A stretch of DNA of 64,000 nucleotides from assembly GCF_910591885.1 (NCBI RefSeq), contig NC_063279.1:1178001-1242000 (forward strand). The letters are read 5' to 3'. Position numbers and translations under genes: made by a program. The DNA comes from Bombus terrestris. Its lineage: Eukaryota; Arthropoda; Insecta; Hymenoptera; Apidae. The notes under the pieces were generated by a model. It saw only the letters and a list, made by a program, of their open reading frames with translations, was not told the origin of the DNA and searched no databases. Shown here one piece after another: positions 14,401 through 27,700 of the stretch (its first letter is position 1; every line of letters starts with the position of its first letter).

Positions 14401-17400
14401 AACCAGTTACGGTTTCCTTTTTATTTGCAATTCATCTCCTCTTACAACCACTTACTATTTTATTATAATTCTCATCCGACATTGTTTGCCTCGATGCAGA
14501 CAAAAACATCGAACAGCTGTCACGTTTTTCGTATTAATCTAACGTTGTGTATTCTTTCGTAACGTTACCGCTTCTTTCATTTTAAAGAATATAAGAAAGT
14601 AACGAACCAACAAAAATATATAATCCTTTAAATAATAATTGAATCGACGATAATAACAATATGCAGGTCTTTTATAGTCTAAGATTTCAAACGAGGTAAC
14701 TGTATTAGGAATTTTGCTAACTCTCTGATGATTTAATTCGCGAATAATATTCAATATCCTTTATTTGTTCCAAAATGCCCATAAATACTTTATCTATGAT
14801 TACCAAATTACTACTCGTTATTTTTATCGGTATTTCTCTTCCATTTCTCGTTACATGGTTCGTTTCATCGATGTCAAACGACTGATCGACCCAAAATACC
14901 TTTTTGATTACTTTATCTCGTTTTCTGTCTGCAATGGACACATACAGCAGCTATCTTCTCCGTTGCGTTACGTAAAATCCCTGGACGTTTTTTGCTCGTC
15001 CATTTTACGCGTTCGACGGTGTACAAAAGACGCGAAACAAAGGAAATATTTGTCTGGTGTATTCGCAGTCGTTCGCAGGGTATGATGTTCTTTGCCCTCC
15101 GTTTCCCCTAAATGGAGAGACAAAGGAGAGTAACTGGCGTGAAGGGTGTGCGCAGCAAAGTGTTCGTTTTAGTCGAATTGGAAACATTCGTCGTTAATGT
15201 ACTGCTCGTGGAAAAAGAAGAGGAGTTTGTCGTCGAGAAAAAGAGAGATAGGAGTTTCAAATTGTGACTTGTTTCTCGTGAATTCTCGTCTAATGATTAG
15301 CGGAGTTTCTTGGTGACGTTCCGGTCTTTTAAACAGAGTTCCATTCTAATTTTATTATTTCAGTGGAAGAACAAAGAGAATTTTTTATACACCTCTGGTA
15401 ACGTAGGTTAATCGATCAATTAAAAAAATTAATGTTGAAAGGAAAAATTGGATGGAACTGGAGCAGCGAATTTTTAACTCCTGGTACGAAGAACGTATTC
15501 GATAGTTATCATCCATTTCCTTATCTACCATTTACGAGGAAAGCTCTGGTTAATTCCGGTTAATTCTGGTCGATCTACTAATTACGCGAACACCATTTGT
15601 ATACGCTTTAAATAATCAAGTACTAAAGGAAAATTTATAACATGTTCTTTATAACGTGAAACGTTACAACCACGTTAATTATACAGATTACTTGAATATT
15701 CATGCGTTTACCTTTTTCCTACCAACTAAATTTATTATAATACTACTTACATATAATTATCATTATGCTAAACTACTATTACTGCTATATTATACAAAAT
15801 ACCGGTTACGCAAAGAAGTATATAACTATGTTATATTATCGCTATACTAACTGTATGAAAAAAGCTTTCAATTCTTTAAATAGCAAAAGCTTTCGCATGG
15901 AAGTAATTACGCAGTGAATTTTATAACGCGTATCTAAAAATGGTTTTCCGGTGGAAATACGTAACTCTTGCCACTCTTGGTGAAAGTGTGCACACAATTC
16001 GTGACCTGATCTATGAACTACGCCACGAGCAATAGGAGAAGATTGCGTTGTGTTGCGTTACGTGTCGGCATAGCGCAATATTTATAAATTACCGCGTCGA
16101 TGCACTTTTATTCGTTTCTTTGTTACAACAGTATCTATATAAATAATAAAGGAAAACATTTGTCCTTTCATTTGGCCTCGATCGATCTGCATAATTTCGA
16201 TTTTCGTATACGATTTATGTTTATTTCAGGTTAAAGTTTGCAGGGAATGAATACGATAATGTGAATGTTCCTCTTTCGTCCGATGAATATAAAGAAGAAA
16301 TCGAACGATGTTAAAATTTATGCGTGAATAAATGAGCCCTGAGGATTCTATTTTAAATCACTTGACAATAATAGTAATGGTAGTTAGCGGTAATAATAAA
16401 ATCTTGCTTCTGCCTTCAAATTTCTTTTCTTCAAATTCTAATAAAAAGTATACTTTTTTCAAATATACCCGTCATCCTCTCGGAAGAACGATTACAAGAC
16501 AATCTTTGTACTTTATAATTCTGCATAAAATTGTTGGAGAAACAAACAGAACCCAATATAACTACAATATAATGTAGATATCAACGTCGATGAAATTGTT
16601 AAATATTTATTTAAACGTCGAACCAGGATTGATTCGTAAGCAAAATGTTACAGTGTCTGGCTCGTTCCTCGAAAAAGAAAAAGGAGAATACACCTAACCC
16701 AGTAAATCTCCACTCGTATCATAGAATCATAAGAAAACACCTGCACGAAGGTACATGTACACCTTTATACGCAAAGATTTCCGCATCGTTGAGCGTACAA
16801 CGCGATTCCACGCTCTAGCTGCGACCGGGAAGGCGTAATTGTTCAAAATGGAAGGAAGAAAAAGAAGGAGAATATATAAGAAGAAGGATACATCCTTCGG
16901 CAATCGTTGCACGTGCCAGTACGAGGAATCTTGTCTGCTTCGAGAATATGAAACGCTTGGAAAAAAAATGTCGAATAATGTTTCCCAATGCAAATTCAGC
17001 GTTTGACGTGGTCTCGTTCTTACGCAACGACTATGTCAATTAAACGTTCATTACATTTTTTAGTTTTATTTCACCAAATGATTGGGAAACAATCAAACAT
17101 TCTGCGATATTTCTCGGCCTAACGTGTTAATAATTTTACATATTTAACGTTCAGAATGATTAGATTATATCGTAACGCTTTGTTACAACGTATCGTAAGC
17201 ATTTCAGCTCACTTTTTCGCGCCTGCCCTGATTGATAGCTACACATATCGAAAGTAATGTACTCGTTATATCGCTTGGAATAAATTTCCAATCGAATTTT
17301 ATTAAAACGTTTAGTTCTATTCGTAAAACTATGAATTAACGCGAACTGTTTATCATGCTATTAAATTATTCTCTACAAAGTCAAATGTTTTTTTAAATGT

Positions 17401-20400
17401 GTCTATCGATCTCTTTAATATTTGTTACAATCTGTTGCATGCGCTGTAAGCAAGTTTAACTTCCGTCTGCCGTACGTCCCCGTCATTACGATAATTACAA
17501 TTCGTGAGAAAATCACGTTCGAGTTTTTGAAACGATTCCGCAAAGTCTAAAGTACGTTAAAAGACAAGAAAAGCGAACAGGTGGTTCAACAAGAATAATA
17601 GGAATGCTTAAAAACGATTGGAAATGAAATAATTTATGGCGAGTGAACAAAATGTAGATAGAATTTGCGATCTAATTTCTCTCGTTGGTTTTTCAGTAGA
17701 CGCCGAGCAGGGGAAGGTGAAATGATAATGAACGTTTAAAGGAGAACGTACGCTTCGTTAATTAAATTCCGCGGAGTTAGCAGAGTTTCTCAGTATCAAA
17801 CCGCCTTTGACCGGCGAGTGAGTCACTATCGTGACAAAATCGTCGCTTTCTGCACACTCGGCTTATCTGAATAATTACAAATTGACGAATCGGATGTGTA
17901 GTCAGTCGCGACGATGCGGATGAACTGTCGAGAGTTTTGTCGAAAAGAAATTTAATTATCCAAAGATGAATTATAATTTCTGTGAGAACACCACAAAACG
18001 GAATAAATTATAATTTCTGCGAACACGCGATAAACGAACGAAAAGAAAAAGGAAACTAATAAATCGGAAAGATGGAGGTGGACAGTCAGTGTTGAAATTC
18101 TCTTAACTTGTTGCTTGTTTGTCATTTTAATGATCTGAAAAGTTACGTACAGTGGCTCGTGAAAAAGCATTTAATAAATGTATTATGTGCGTTATATAAA
18201 ACATTTTCATAAATAAATCATAAGGTTGAAACAAAACTGAAAATGTATGTACACTGTCGGCCGTAAATATTAGGTCACTGATTTTTAGTAGAAATCTCTA
18301 CTATTTCGCTGCCTTTATTTTAGAATTATATTATCGTAAATCTGTTATATCGTTCGCGTCAAATGAAAGCGTCTGTAATGAAAGTACCAAATAAAGTGTT
18401 CCAGTAGATACAACGGATAGATGTTCTAATATTTGTAGGCAACAAATGATTTGACGTCGATTGATTTCGGTTCTCGTTGGTTTACTCAAATTTCTGCAAC
18501 TGCCTCTTTCTTGCATTAATCTCTTCAATTGCAAATATTTCGAAAAATATATAGAAACCATATAGAAACTATCGAGCCACTGTAAATGTTTAATTATCCT
18601 TATATCACACGAATTTCGATCATTTAAATCGATATTAATATAAAAGTATTTATTTACTTATGTAATGCATTACAGATAACATGTTGACCAATTGGGATAA
18701 TATTCCGTCTTTGAAACTCGGCGATTTCACGCTCGAGTTCGAAATATCACCACCTGGTCCGGAGTTGCAGGAAGTAGCGAAAAAGGAACTTCGTGAGACG
18801 CCAGAAATTCAAAATGAATCGATCGCTCAACTTAAGGAATTACTGAAAGGTAAAATTTCATTCGCAAATACCGATCAACGATATTATTCCTCTCTGTTCA
18901 AAAGTTGCAAAATTTGACTACGATGCTCGATCGAATAATTAATATCTAAAGATCACAGACAAAAACACGATAGATTCGTCCTTATCACCCTTAATCCTTA
19001 TCACAGCCGAAACCGACTTGAAGTGCCCGCTGGACAACGATGCCTGGCTGATTCGGTTTCTCAGGCCGTGCAAATACTATCCAGAATCAGCATTGAAACT
19101 GGTGAAGAATTACTACAGTTTTAAAATAAAGCACGCAGACATGTACGATAATCTGAAACCCAGCCGAGAGAAGAACATATTCGAGCACAATATTTTGACC
19201 GTGCTACCGAACCGAGATCAATGCGGACGAAGGGTATTAATCATCGAGCTTGGGAAAAAATGGAAGCACAACAAGTGCTCTTTGGACGAGGTGTTCAAAG
19301 GTTGCGTTCTGTATGTGGAGGCTGCTATGTTGGAGCCAAATACGCAAATCGCTGGTGCCGTAGTTGTTTTCGATATGGATGGACTTACTCTTCAGCAGGC
19401 TTGGCAATTCACTCCAGCGATCGCGAAAAGGATAGTCGATTGGCTGCAGGATGCGGTACCTCTCCGAATCAAGAATATACATATTATTAACCAACCGTAC
19501 GTGTTCAACATGGTGTTCGCGTTGTTCAAGCCGTTCTTAAGGGAGAAGCTGAAGAGTAGGGTGAGTTGACCTCTCTTTGAAAATTTCTACAACTTTCTCC
19601 GGAGAAAGTCGGAGTTCGATGGCTGATAGGAACATTTGTTAACCTGCTAACCGGGTTGTTATTTAACTAGGGATTTCAATTAGCACGTAGTATCAATAAC
19701 GATCGTTGACCTGAGAAAGTGACGAATAATCAAAAAAAAAAAGATCTCATAGAAAGAGGAAAAAATTGCAAGATACGTACAAGCATTTGCAGTTAGTAAA
19801 TAGATAATTAAAAATTGTAGATAATCGAGACTGTAGATAATCAGGATCTGGTCGATCGATGTCCTAGCATATTTGAAAAGAATTTTTGTAAAATTCAAAG
19901 GCGATGTTAACCGATGAGATCCATACGATTTTAATGCATAATTTGGTGATTTCAGCTGATTTTCCACGGTACAGATCGCAAATCATTCCACCAATACGTC
20001 TCGCCAAAATGTTTGCCCGCCTGTTACGGTGGAACGCTGCAACTTCCACGTGTAACGGGATCACAGTGGTTGGAATTGTTACTAATGTGCGATAAAGAAT
20101 TTGACGGTAGGTGACAAATTACAAAATTGGGAAAGAGAAGTCTATAACCGCAGTTTCTAACTACTCGATTTATTATTAAGTTTTCCGAAACGTATTTTTT
20201 ACAACAGTGCACCTTCATACGAACGTGAAACCAAATCTGTGCAATATCGCGATGTTTATCTCAACAGTTTATCCCAAAATGGATCGTACGTAACTCGATA
20301 AAATAATATAGAAGAAAAAACGTTGTGCGTCTATTATTTCCTCATAAAACGAAAGAAACTTTTCGGACAACCTAATAATATTATCAATTAATAAATTGTT

Positions 20401-20502
20401 GTACAAGAGAGCCCAGGATGTATATTACGCATGATATTATTTATTTATCGATTGTTCTTTGGTCTTCTTTCAGCGATCAACTCGTATGGTTATAAAAAAT
20501 AA
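5421..20502 (+). CDS. CRAL-TRIO lipid-transfer protein A (alpha-tocopherol transfer protein-like)
   Basis: Exons: 5421-5442, 18676-18849, 19007-19560, 19956-20106, 20474-20502 (stop TAA), giving 309 aa. The last four exons are secure: all boundaries are GT-AG and all phases agree. The first exon (two ATGs, then six codons plus one base before GTGAGT) is inferred, because it joins 18676 in frame and gives an N-terminus resembling paralogue B. Without it, translation starts at 18681 (300 aa). The N-terminal CRAL-TRIO helices carry FLRPCK near residues 83-88. The lipid-binding domain has FDMDGL near 188-192, NQPYVFNMV near 227 and KLKSR before FHG. The equivalent K...R pair in human TTPA contacts phosphoinositide. 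The tail is NSYGYKK. Role by family: a cytosolic carrier of a hydrophobic ligand (tocopherol, retinoid or other lipid; ligand not predictable). The large exon 19007-19560 covers what B splits into three exons. The gene runs tail to tail with B. Confidence 0.85.
5807..5844. repeat. Two-copy 19-bp tandem repeat
   Basis: The unit TGGACAGTAACTTCTTA plus two bases occurs twice back to back (5807-5825 and 5826-5844), differing only in the last two bases. It lies shortly downstream of the putative first exon of gene A. No function is evident. Confidence 0.8.
8206..8520 (-). other. Unassigned protein-like ORF, antisense to intron 1 of gene A
   Basis: A minus-strand frame is open from about 8540 down to a TAG just below 8209. 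It contains ETLESLADTLNKFLGN and LKQILMNQPVYRPRHIDG, followed by a lower-complexity Arg/Gly-rich stretch. The first half has the mix of hydrophobic and charged residues seen in real proteins. A TTTAG acceptor-like site precedes it (near 8491) and a GTGGGG donor-like site follows TATCCTCGAG. There is no ATG at its start, so it would have to be an internal exon of an unrecognised gene. The opposite strand also has an open frame that ends in a good GTAAGT donor at about 8565, so the coding strand is uncertain. I recognise no family. Confidence 0.25.
18150..18582. mobile_element. Tc1/mariner-type MITE or element remnant (433 bp)
   Basis: The element starts with CAGTGGCTCG (18150-18159) and ends with the exact inverse CGAGCCACTG (18573-18582). 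It is flanked on both sides by TA (18148-18149 and 18583-18584), the target-site duplication typical of Tc1/mariner elements. Beyond the ten terminal bases the inverted repeats match only loosely. The interior has no recognisable transposase: a 76-codon minus-strand ORF shows no HTH or DDE-type motif. It ends about 93 bases before the acceptor of the main exon of CRAL-TRIO gene A. Most likely a non-autonomous, internally deleted copy. Confidence 0.75.
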
Positions 20503-21735
20503 TTCATGTATGGCTTCAAAATGATGGAAAAACGATTGTTCGATCGAAAATCGATATTTGAGCAAAGACACTGGCTGTGGGTTCTTCCGACAAAGTAGTA
20601 ATCCAGATTCGACATACGGTTTAGTTAGTTGCTTATTTATAAATGATTGTAATAGATAATTTTTAGTTAAGTCTCTTAACTAAGCGTTATTAACTAGACT
20701 TTTGTAAAAAGAATGGAAAGGTAGTAGACACATTGTTTTAGTTAATTAGTTACACAGTTGTGGATTTATCATTCTTTTTTACCGCAAAAGATAAATAATC
20801 GAGTTATCAGGATTTTATACGTTATAGATTAGAGTAATTTTATATGATATTAAACCGATATTTATGGTACTATATTTTATCCTATTTTCGTATTATTTTA
20901 ATACGTACTTCGATGTATTTTTTTAAAATGATATACTGTAAACTTGTTAAAAGTGAAATACGATTTATACATAGTGTTGTTAACTTAATTGCTTAACATA
21001 AAGTTCCCCAAAACTTCAGAAGAATCTACCAGCTGATATGTTTCGTATAAATTAAGTTATCAACATGTTGATTAATTTATTGTTAAACAAAGTGGGTTTA
21101 TCACAAGGTTATACACTTGTAAAATATGTACTTAATGCGTATTAAAAAAAAAAAAAACTAAAGTAATTACATATAATAACCGCACATAGGCTTTACCTTT
21201 ATTTTTGTTTCGATCAACATTTTTTTATTAAAAATATATTCGTAGTCAATCAATTATACAAAGAACCATCAATATCACAATTATTTACCACGACTATGAT
21301 TTATATGTATTTATTGGTTATATATTTTATTAAACCAAGTAACAATATTAATAACAACGTATATTGCCCGTTACATTTGTCGCATTTGAAATCACGAAAT
21401 ATTTATTAATAACAATATTTATTAATAACAAGAATAATTACAAGATAACTTCGTTATCACTTCGATACGCTCATCGTTGTAATTCGTTTATCTACCTTTC
21501 ATATTTCTCAAATAAATGTTATCCAACGCGAACATAAAGATCATCGATCTATCTATAATGATAACTACTCGAACTCTCATCCTCCTCCTTCTTTGATATT
21601 TAAATCGTGATTTCTTCCAATTCTTATCACCCGTTTCCCCCATTTCGTTATACTTATTCAATGAAAACAATCACTTTACCTTAAAATCTCTGTTATCTTG
21701 TTTCAAATTGAACGCTTATTACACCCTGTCCCTCC
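20503..21735. other. Convergent intergenic region between CRAL-TRIO genes A and B
   Basis: This 1.2-kb AT-rich spacer holds the 3' flanks of two tail-to-tail genes. A perfect 9-3-9 inverted repeat (TTAGTTAAG, TCT, CTTAACTAA) lies at 20663-20683. The segment ATATTTATTAATAACA is repeated at 21399-21414 and 21415-21430, and each copy supplies an AATAAA on the minus strand (21402-21407 and 21418-21423) as a poly(A) signal candidate for gene B. No clear AATAAA for gene A is visible. An ATTAAA near 20849 is the best candidate. Confidence 0.5.
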
Positions 21736-24700
21736 TCATTTTGTACTCTTAACATATCCATATTTACTGGCAGCTGTAACGAGAAAAATTTTTTATTTGC
21801 ATAAGTTTATCAAACAGTCAACATTTAAAGTCAACTACTTTCTAGAAAATTTAATATGAACAAGTAAATACGGAGGGTAAGCAGTCTTGGATATCCGAGG
21901 ATTATATTATTACCCTAATTGTACTTGAAAAACTCGTTGCAATCAAGCGTGATATTTATATAAGTCCACCATTCGCGCGAATCGCAAGCTGGGACAAACT
22001 ATTCCTTTCGTTTATTTCCTGCTATCAACTAGAATAGAAGTTGCTTTACCAGATCATGTAACAAACCATTTAACCCTATCTACCAGAAAATCTAGGAGAA
22101 GAACTTTATTAACGCTAAGAATTATGTACTGCTTAATGCTTTTTCTCTGGAAAAAATAAAATATTTCCATAAAAGGATTAAAAGAAGCTGTTGCTGTAAA
22201 AATTCTTTGTTCTTTAAAATTTCAAGTTTCCCAATATTTTCACACATTTATCATCTATTAACGATATAGCTGTATGTAAAGCGTAAAATTAACGCTACGG
22301 AGATAGTTGAAAGGTAAGAAGAAAGTGAGCCGAGATTTACTTCATAAACGAGAACCAAAGATAAACAAGATATTTTTCAAGACGGTAATTAATCCCTTTA
22401 CGTAATGAACGAAGTTGCATGGTCCGGCAATTATCCTTTTCTGTGTACGAGGGAAATTATACGAGGTGCAGTTGCGTTACGCAAACCATACCCGATAATA
22501 GAATGCAGTAACGAAACACATGCGTAATTACGCAAGTCACTAATATCAACCGTAATCCGAATTGAAATGTGAAATTCGTAACGTGGGAACTGTACATTTG
22601 TTTAAAGAATCGAACGCGATAAGACCCCACGATAATAACCGTCGCACCGGTAAATCAAATTACATGGGCAGAAAATATGCGTTTACGTCGAGGACGATTT
22701 GCACAATTTGTAGCATTCCCACCAAACAGATTGTTAATTTTCCTCGTTTATCTTTTCTTGATTGATGGATCGATGGATTAATTTTACTTAAAACTCTACT
22801 CGTTAAAAATCAACGTGTAAAATTACATTTGATAACATTGAAAAGCAGAATTCGATAATTTAGATAAGTCGAAAGAAATTGCAAATGAATCATCGCGTTA
22901 ACACGATATCGAAGAAAATTAACTTCTTTTACGAATTAATAAAAATTCGGTCCTGAAGAATTTAATGTCCGAACTGTGTCGGTGTATTCTATAGATAAGA
23001 ATAAAACTGAAACATCATGTAGCAAAAATTCCATAAATGTTGTATTAAAAGATATAAATAATTTCACGTACAACGTAAAGCTATGTATATGCACTTGTGT
23101 GCGCATTTCGAAGCGTCGTTCGCATTTATCAATGCAAAGTTGACATCGATATGCTATTAATTTTATTATAGATAATTAAAATCTCGTGATAATTTAATCT
23201 GGTTTCTTTACATACAAGTATAGTAGAATCATAGTAGAAACGATAAACATACGTCGCTCGTATCAACGCATAACACGTATAACTTTCTAATGAACTATTT
23301 ACGAACGTTTTGCTACATGATGTATTAATCTTAATTTTACAAATTTTTTAAAATTTGTACACTAAATTGCAAGAACACCCTATATGTATGTGTATACATA
23401 TTGCGCTATAATATATCAGCATGCAATTAATCTCCACAAATGGAGGATATTCGAGGATATGGAATAGAAATGGGGAAGTAACAAGTTGTAGAATACCTTC
23501 GAAGTCCTTCTCGAACCAGCAGAAATAATCGCAAACACCTTGACCAATCGATTCGTTCGGCATCTCGAGTTCGCCACCGAATTCCATCGGCAAAGCTTTC
23601 GCATTAATGAAAGACAATAAAGTGTCTCTGTTTGTTCCGTGAAAGTGAAGCCTCTTGCGTGTTTTCTCCTGTAAATGAAATTTCAATTATCAATTATCAA
23701 ATTAAAATATTCTACAAAACGACAAATATTGTTACGAATCATCCTCGTCTATTTAACAAATACATAAAGAAACAGTATCAACATCGTTAAATTGTTATTT
23801 TCAGTTTGATTTGTATCCAAACTAACATTTGGGTGTACAAAATCTAGCACGAGGTAATATGCAAAATTATTAAAATTCACTTTTACATATGCATCTAGAT
23901 TAGTCTTTCCTTCGATATACCGTCGTAATCGATTTTTTTTTCATTCAAATAGGAGAATATGAGATTAAGTACATTAGACGCAAAATTAATCAAACTACGA
24001 TCATCGAATTTTTTATGTCTCGATCTCACTTTCCTTTCGACCGGAAGAGGAACTTTTAACGCGTGTAGGTAAATTAGACGCGACAAATAACAACTGTTTC
24101 TTATTTTCATACGATCTAAGAAATTCTCTGACGATATAAAAATAGGCTTTCGGTCGTAAACGACGCGGAAAACGCAAAGGGGTTCTCGTGAAATGAGAAC
24201 TCGTTGATAAATGATCGTCGAAGCACGTACCAGAAGGAAAGGTTTGAAGATAGCGTAAACCATGTTGAATATAAAGGGTTGATTCACTATGTGGATACCC
24301 TTCAGCCGACAGGGTAAACATCTCTGTACCCAATCCGTTACTGAGGCGGCGAAACTCGGAGTAATGTGTGTCACATGGTTCAATGTTAGGCCGTCCATAT
24401 TTAAAATTACATGGATTCCAGCAATCTACAGAAAACACGTAAAAGACATAATGACAAATTAATAATAATAGAACGTTAATGTAACGCGACAAGTAGAATA
24501 GAGAAAATAAATAGGACAAAAGTTTGTCTAGACTATAACACAAGGTGAGACAGAATACGGTAAAAAGAAATATGATAGAATAGGAAGAATAGAATACAGA
24601 GAAAAGATATTCACGAAGGTACAGCAGTATTTTTCAGACGAAATGGAAAAATTTTCACGAGATCGCGAATGTACGCATATGCGTATAAAGTATGCGTCTG

Positions 24701-27700
24701 GAAGATCGGCACCGTATGGGAAAATACATGGTAGGGTATTGTGAGAACTTGAATAGAATGTTACGATGAGGCTTGCACATTTTTCAAGGTGCCGTGTATC
24801 GACTCCGATAGAGCGTGATTTCTTAACGATACTAAATATGCTGCCGGAAGGTGGACGTCATACCAGTTATTACACAATCGTTTCCTCTTTGTCCTGTTTT
24901 TGCGTCCAGGTTTTCAGGACAGAGATGGAAAGAAAAAAAATAATATCGTATATAAGCACCGCTCTACAGCGACTTAAATCTAAGTTACAATCGTAAACCT
25001 AAAAGATATAATTTCGACACACAAAATATTGCATGGCTATGTCGTACCGTCACGTATCGGTACTTTTGCCTGAACCACCTCACAACCGAATTCATTATTT
25101 ATTATGAAAAACACACATATGTAATAGGCAAATACTGGTCGATAAACGCTACAAAAAGAAACGATCGTTTCCTCTGTAAGCTCGACCAATACTCGAAGGA
25201 AGGCTTTTTACGTTTGTATGCCATACTTTCATTTCACACCTTATTTTCATCATGCAGCTCTCATGTGTCTAACATCTTTGTCGTTCCCTGACTTTCTTTT
25301 TTACTCAAAAGATAGAGACGAGATTTAAAACGAGATTTGTTTCGAACAAGAACATGACAATTCCATTGAGTATACCTGTGTCTTGGGTTCAGCCATAGCC
25401 GCTTCCAGTGACAGTATGATCGATCGGAATATTTCATCGATACTGATGGCTTTTGTGTTCCATGCTTTCCCACAGTTAACCTGAAGCACTCTACAGCCAT
25501 CCGCCATACGATCTGGTAACGGAATCACCATATCTGAAGACAGCACCTTCTTCTCGTTGCTGGGTAAGAGATTTAAACAGTAGCGTGGATTGTTCAACTT
25601 GAACTTGTAAAACCGTTTCATCTGCCAAGATACAATGATTTTCCATCAATATAATTCTTAGCTAATTTCGAAATGAAATGCGATTCTAATAATTTTTTAA
25701 ATCATTGACAGCTGACAAATGCTTGCAACAATCAGCATACTCGCTGCTATTCGAGTTCCAACAATAATTATTGACGCAGTTGTTGAATTGCAATGGTAAT
25801 AGGTATATGAATATGTATGTTGAGGTAGAATTTAGCTCACCAGTTCAAAGGCACTTTTAGGGTACCATTTGCAGGGTCGTAGGAACTTCCGACAAAATTC
25901 ATCGTCATCCGGCACGAACAGATCGGGTTCATCTAAAAACGATACACAAACCTTCACGTTCGGAACGTGCAATTACATTTGGAGTTTCTTTACAAAGGAA
26001 AATTGATATTGTTTGTTTGAAAATTGATGATGTTTCAGGCGACGAACGAGACAAACCGAGCGGTTATTCGATCATAACGATACATTATTCCACTGCTGGA
26101 GTATTTATTACGATCGGTACGATTTTAAAAAGAAGATGTTTGCTAACTCGTTCATAATGACGAAGAAAATTTTGCTTGTTTAAGAAAAGAAAATTAAGTA
26201 AGTAAAATAAGAAAGCGAGTGATTATTTGACGATTATTCGCTGCGACTATTACCTTCAGTTTCTATCAAGTTCCTTCGAGGAACATTAACCGAGCTCGCG
26301 ATAAAGTGAAATTTTCATTTTCACCTAACCGGTTCCGAACGTATAAAGCGAATATACCGTGGTAACGTCACGACAACGCTGAGTGTCGTTCTCAGCACTC
26401 CTTCCTTCGCTATAAGTGTAACTGCAACAACACAAGGCTAATTGAAAATATAATTCGACCATAAGAATCGTATTTCCATAAAAGATTTTTTGAACTTTAG
26501 TCTTGTCGATTGCTTAATTAATCTTGTTTTTCCTTCGTGATCATCAACAGAATATTTTGATATATCGAGGAGAAATCGCACAGATTACTAAATCTGGCTG
26601 GTAGCAGAATATCAAAAATATTTATTCATTTGCATGAAAGACATTTTATACTTTGGTCTTGCCGATTGCTTAATTAATCTTGTTTTACCTTCGTTATTGC
26701 CGATAGGATATTTTGATTTATCGAGAAGAAATCGCACAGATCACTAAACCTGGCTGATAACAAAATATGAAAAATGTTTATCGCGGTTGATAAATGATTG
26801 CGATTGTTATTCTTTGTCTTTCTACAATTTTTCTGTTCAAAGTACTTCGAGAGAATCGAATGATTCTAAAACGTTGATGAAAATCTATCGATCGCTCTTC
26901 CATATGAGAAATCGTTTCACATGGTATTCTTGATCCTCTTCGATTCGATTTAAAAGAAACTATCACCAGCTGAAGTGTACAGCAGATAAAGGAAGGATTG
27001 CGATATGCTTGCACGACAGAAATTTGCACGAAGAACGCTCTTCGCTTTTGTACCCAAATGAATTACAATACAAAAATATTCTCTCTTCTCTCTTTCCCTA
27101 AACGTCTCCATCTACGATAAACGACCGATAAGAAAACAACAAGATTTCTTAACACTTTACCGACCGATAGCCTATTAATCGGCTTTTTGTCGCCGACAAT
27201 CTTTCTCGTTATTCGAGCAATAATTTTTTATTTAGCACTAAAGTACCTTGCTCAGTTGCGTCAGTTGCGTTGCTTCGTAAGCTCCCACAGTTTTATACCA
27301 ATTTGAAAAACTTACCGTTCGCGATGAACGAAAAGAATGGTATTGCAGAGTCTAAACCGAAAGAGAGCCGGTGCCAGGGAGAATCTGCGCCTGAGCTGTC
27401 GATCGGACGTGCGTATGCTGTTGAACCGCTAGCGGTCAGTAACGTGTTGAGAACCGTATCTTCTCTTCTCACACATCGGTTGAAATGTCACTGATTTATC
27501 ATATATCGATTCACGTAACATCTTCGAAATGCTTCCTTTTATTCTTCGAATTAAGGCAAACTTCCATTAAATCCTCTGCAAATACGTACAGCGAGTCTTT
27601 CCTACTAAACTACTCGTAAAGCCAGTCATGTGACATTTTTAAACTTAACCATACTTCTCTAATCGCCATTTCTATTCGCGCAAAATTCTCCTAAATCTTC

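Larger units (their letters stand above)
5443..18675 (+). other. Putative 13.2-kb first intron of CRAL-TRIO gene A
   Basis: This is bounded by a GTGAGT donor at 5443 and a TTACAG acceptor ending at 18675. It contains no exon that I could connect in frame on the + strand. AT-rich DNA alternates with GC-richer islands (about 6.2-6.7, 7.64-8.56, 10.15-10.43, 11.6-13.5 and 13.8-14.0 kb). The strongest island (8.2-8.5 kb) has a protein-like ORF on the minus strand. A TA-flanked transposon-like element lies at the 3' end (18150-18582). If the first exon is wrong, this is simply intergenic DNA. Confidence 0.45.

Noticed and set aside
19221..19494. Open frames on both strands inside the large exon of gene A
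   Set aside because: Shadows of the CRAL-TRIO reading frame with no family resemblance.
23348..23496. Read-through of CRAL-TRIO gene B exon 5 to a stop at 23348
   Set aside because: A GTATTC donor at 23496, and a downstream exon (21773-21736) encoding the YGY tail seen in both paralogues, fit better than the hydrophobic read-through tail.
24013..24543. Long minus-strand ORF (176 codons) over exon 4 of CRAL-TRIO gene B
   Set aside because: It is a shadow frame. The neighbouring frame carries NMDGLTLNH and NQPFIFNMV and joins the other exons in phase.
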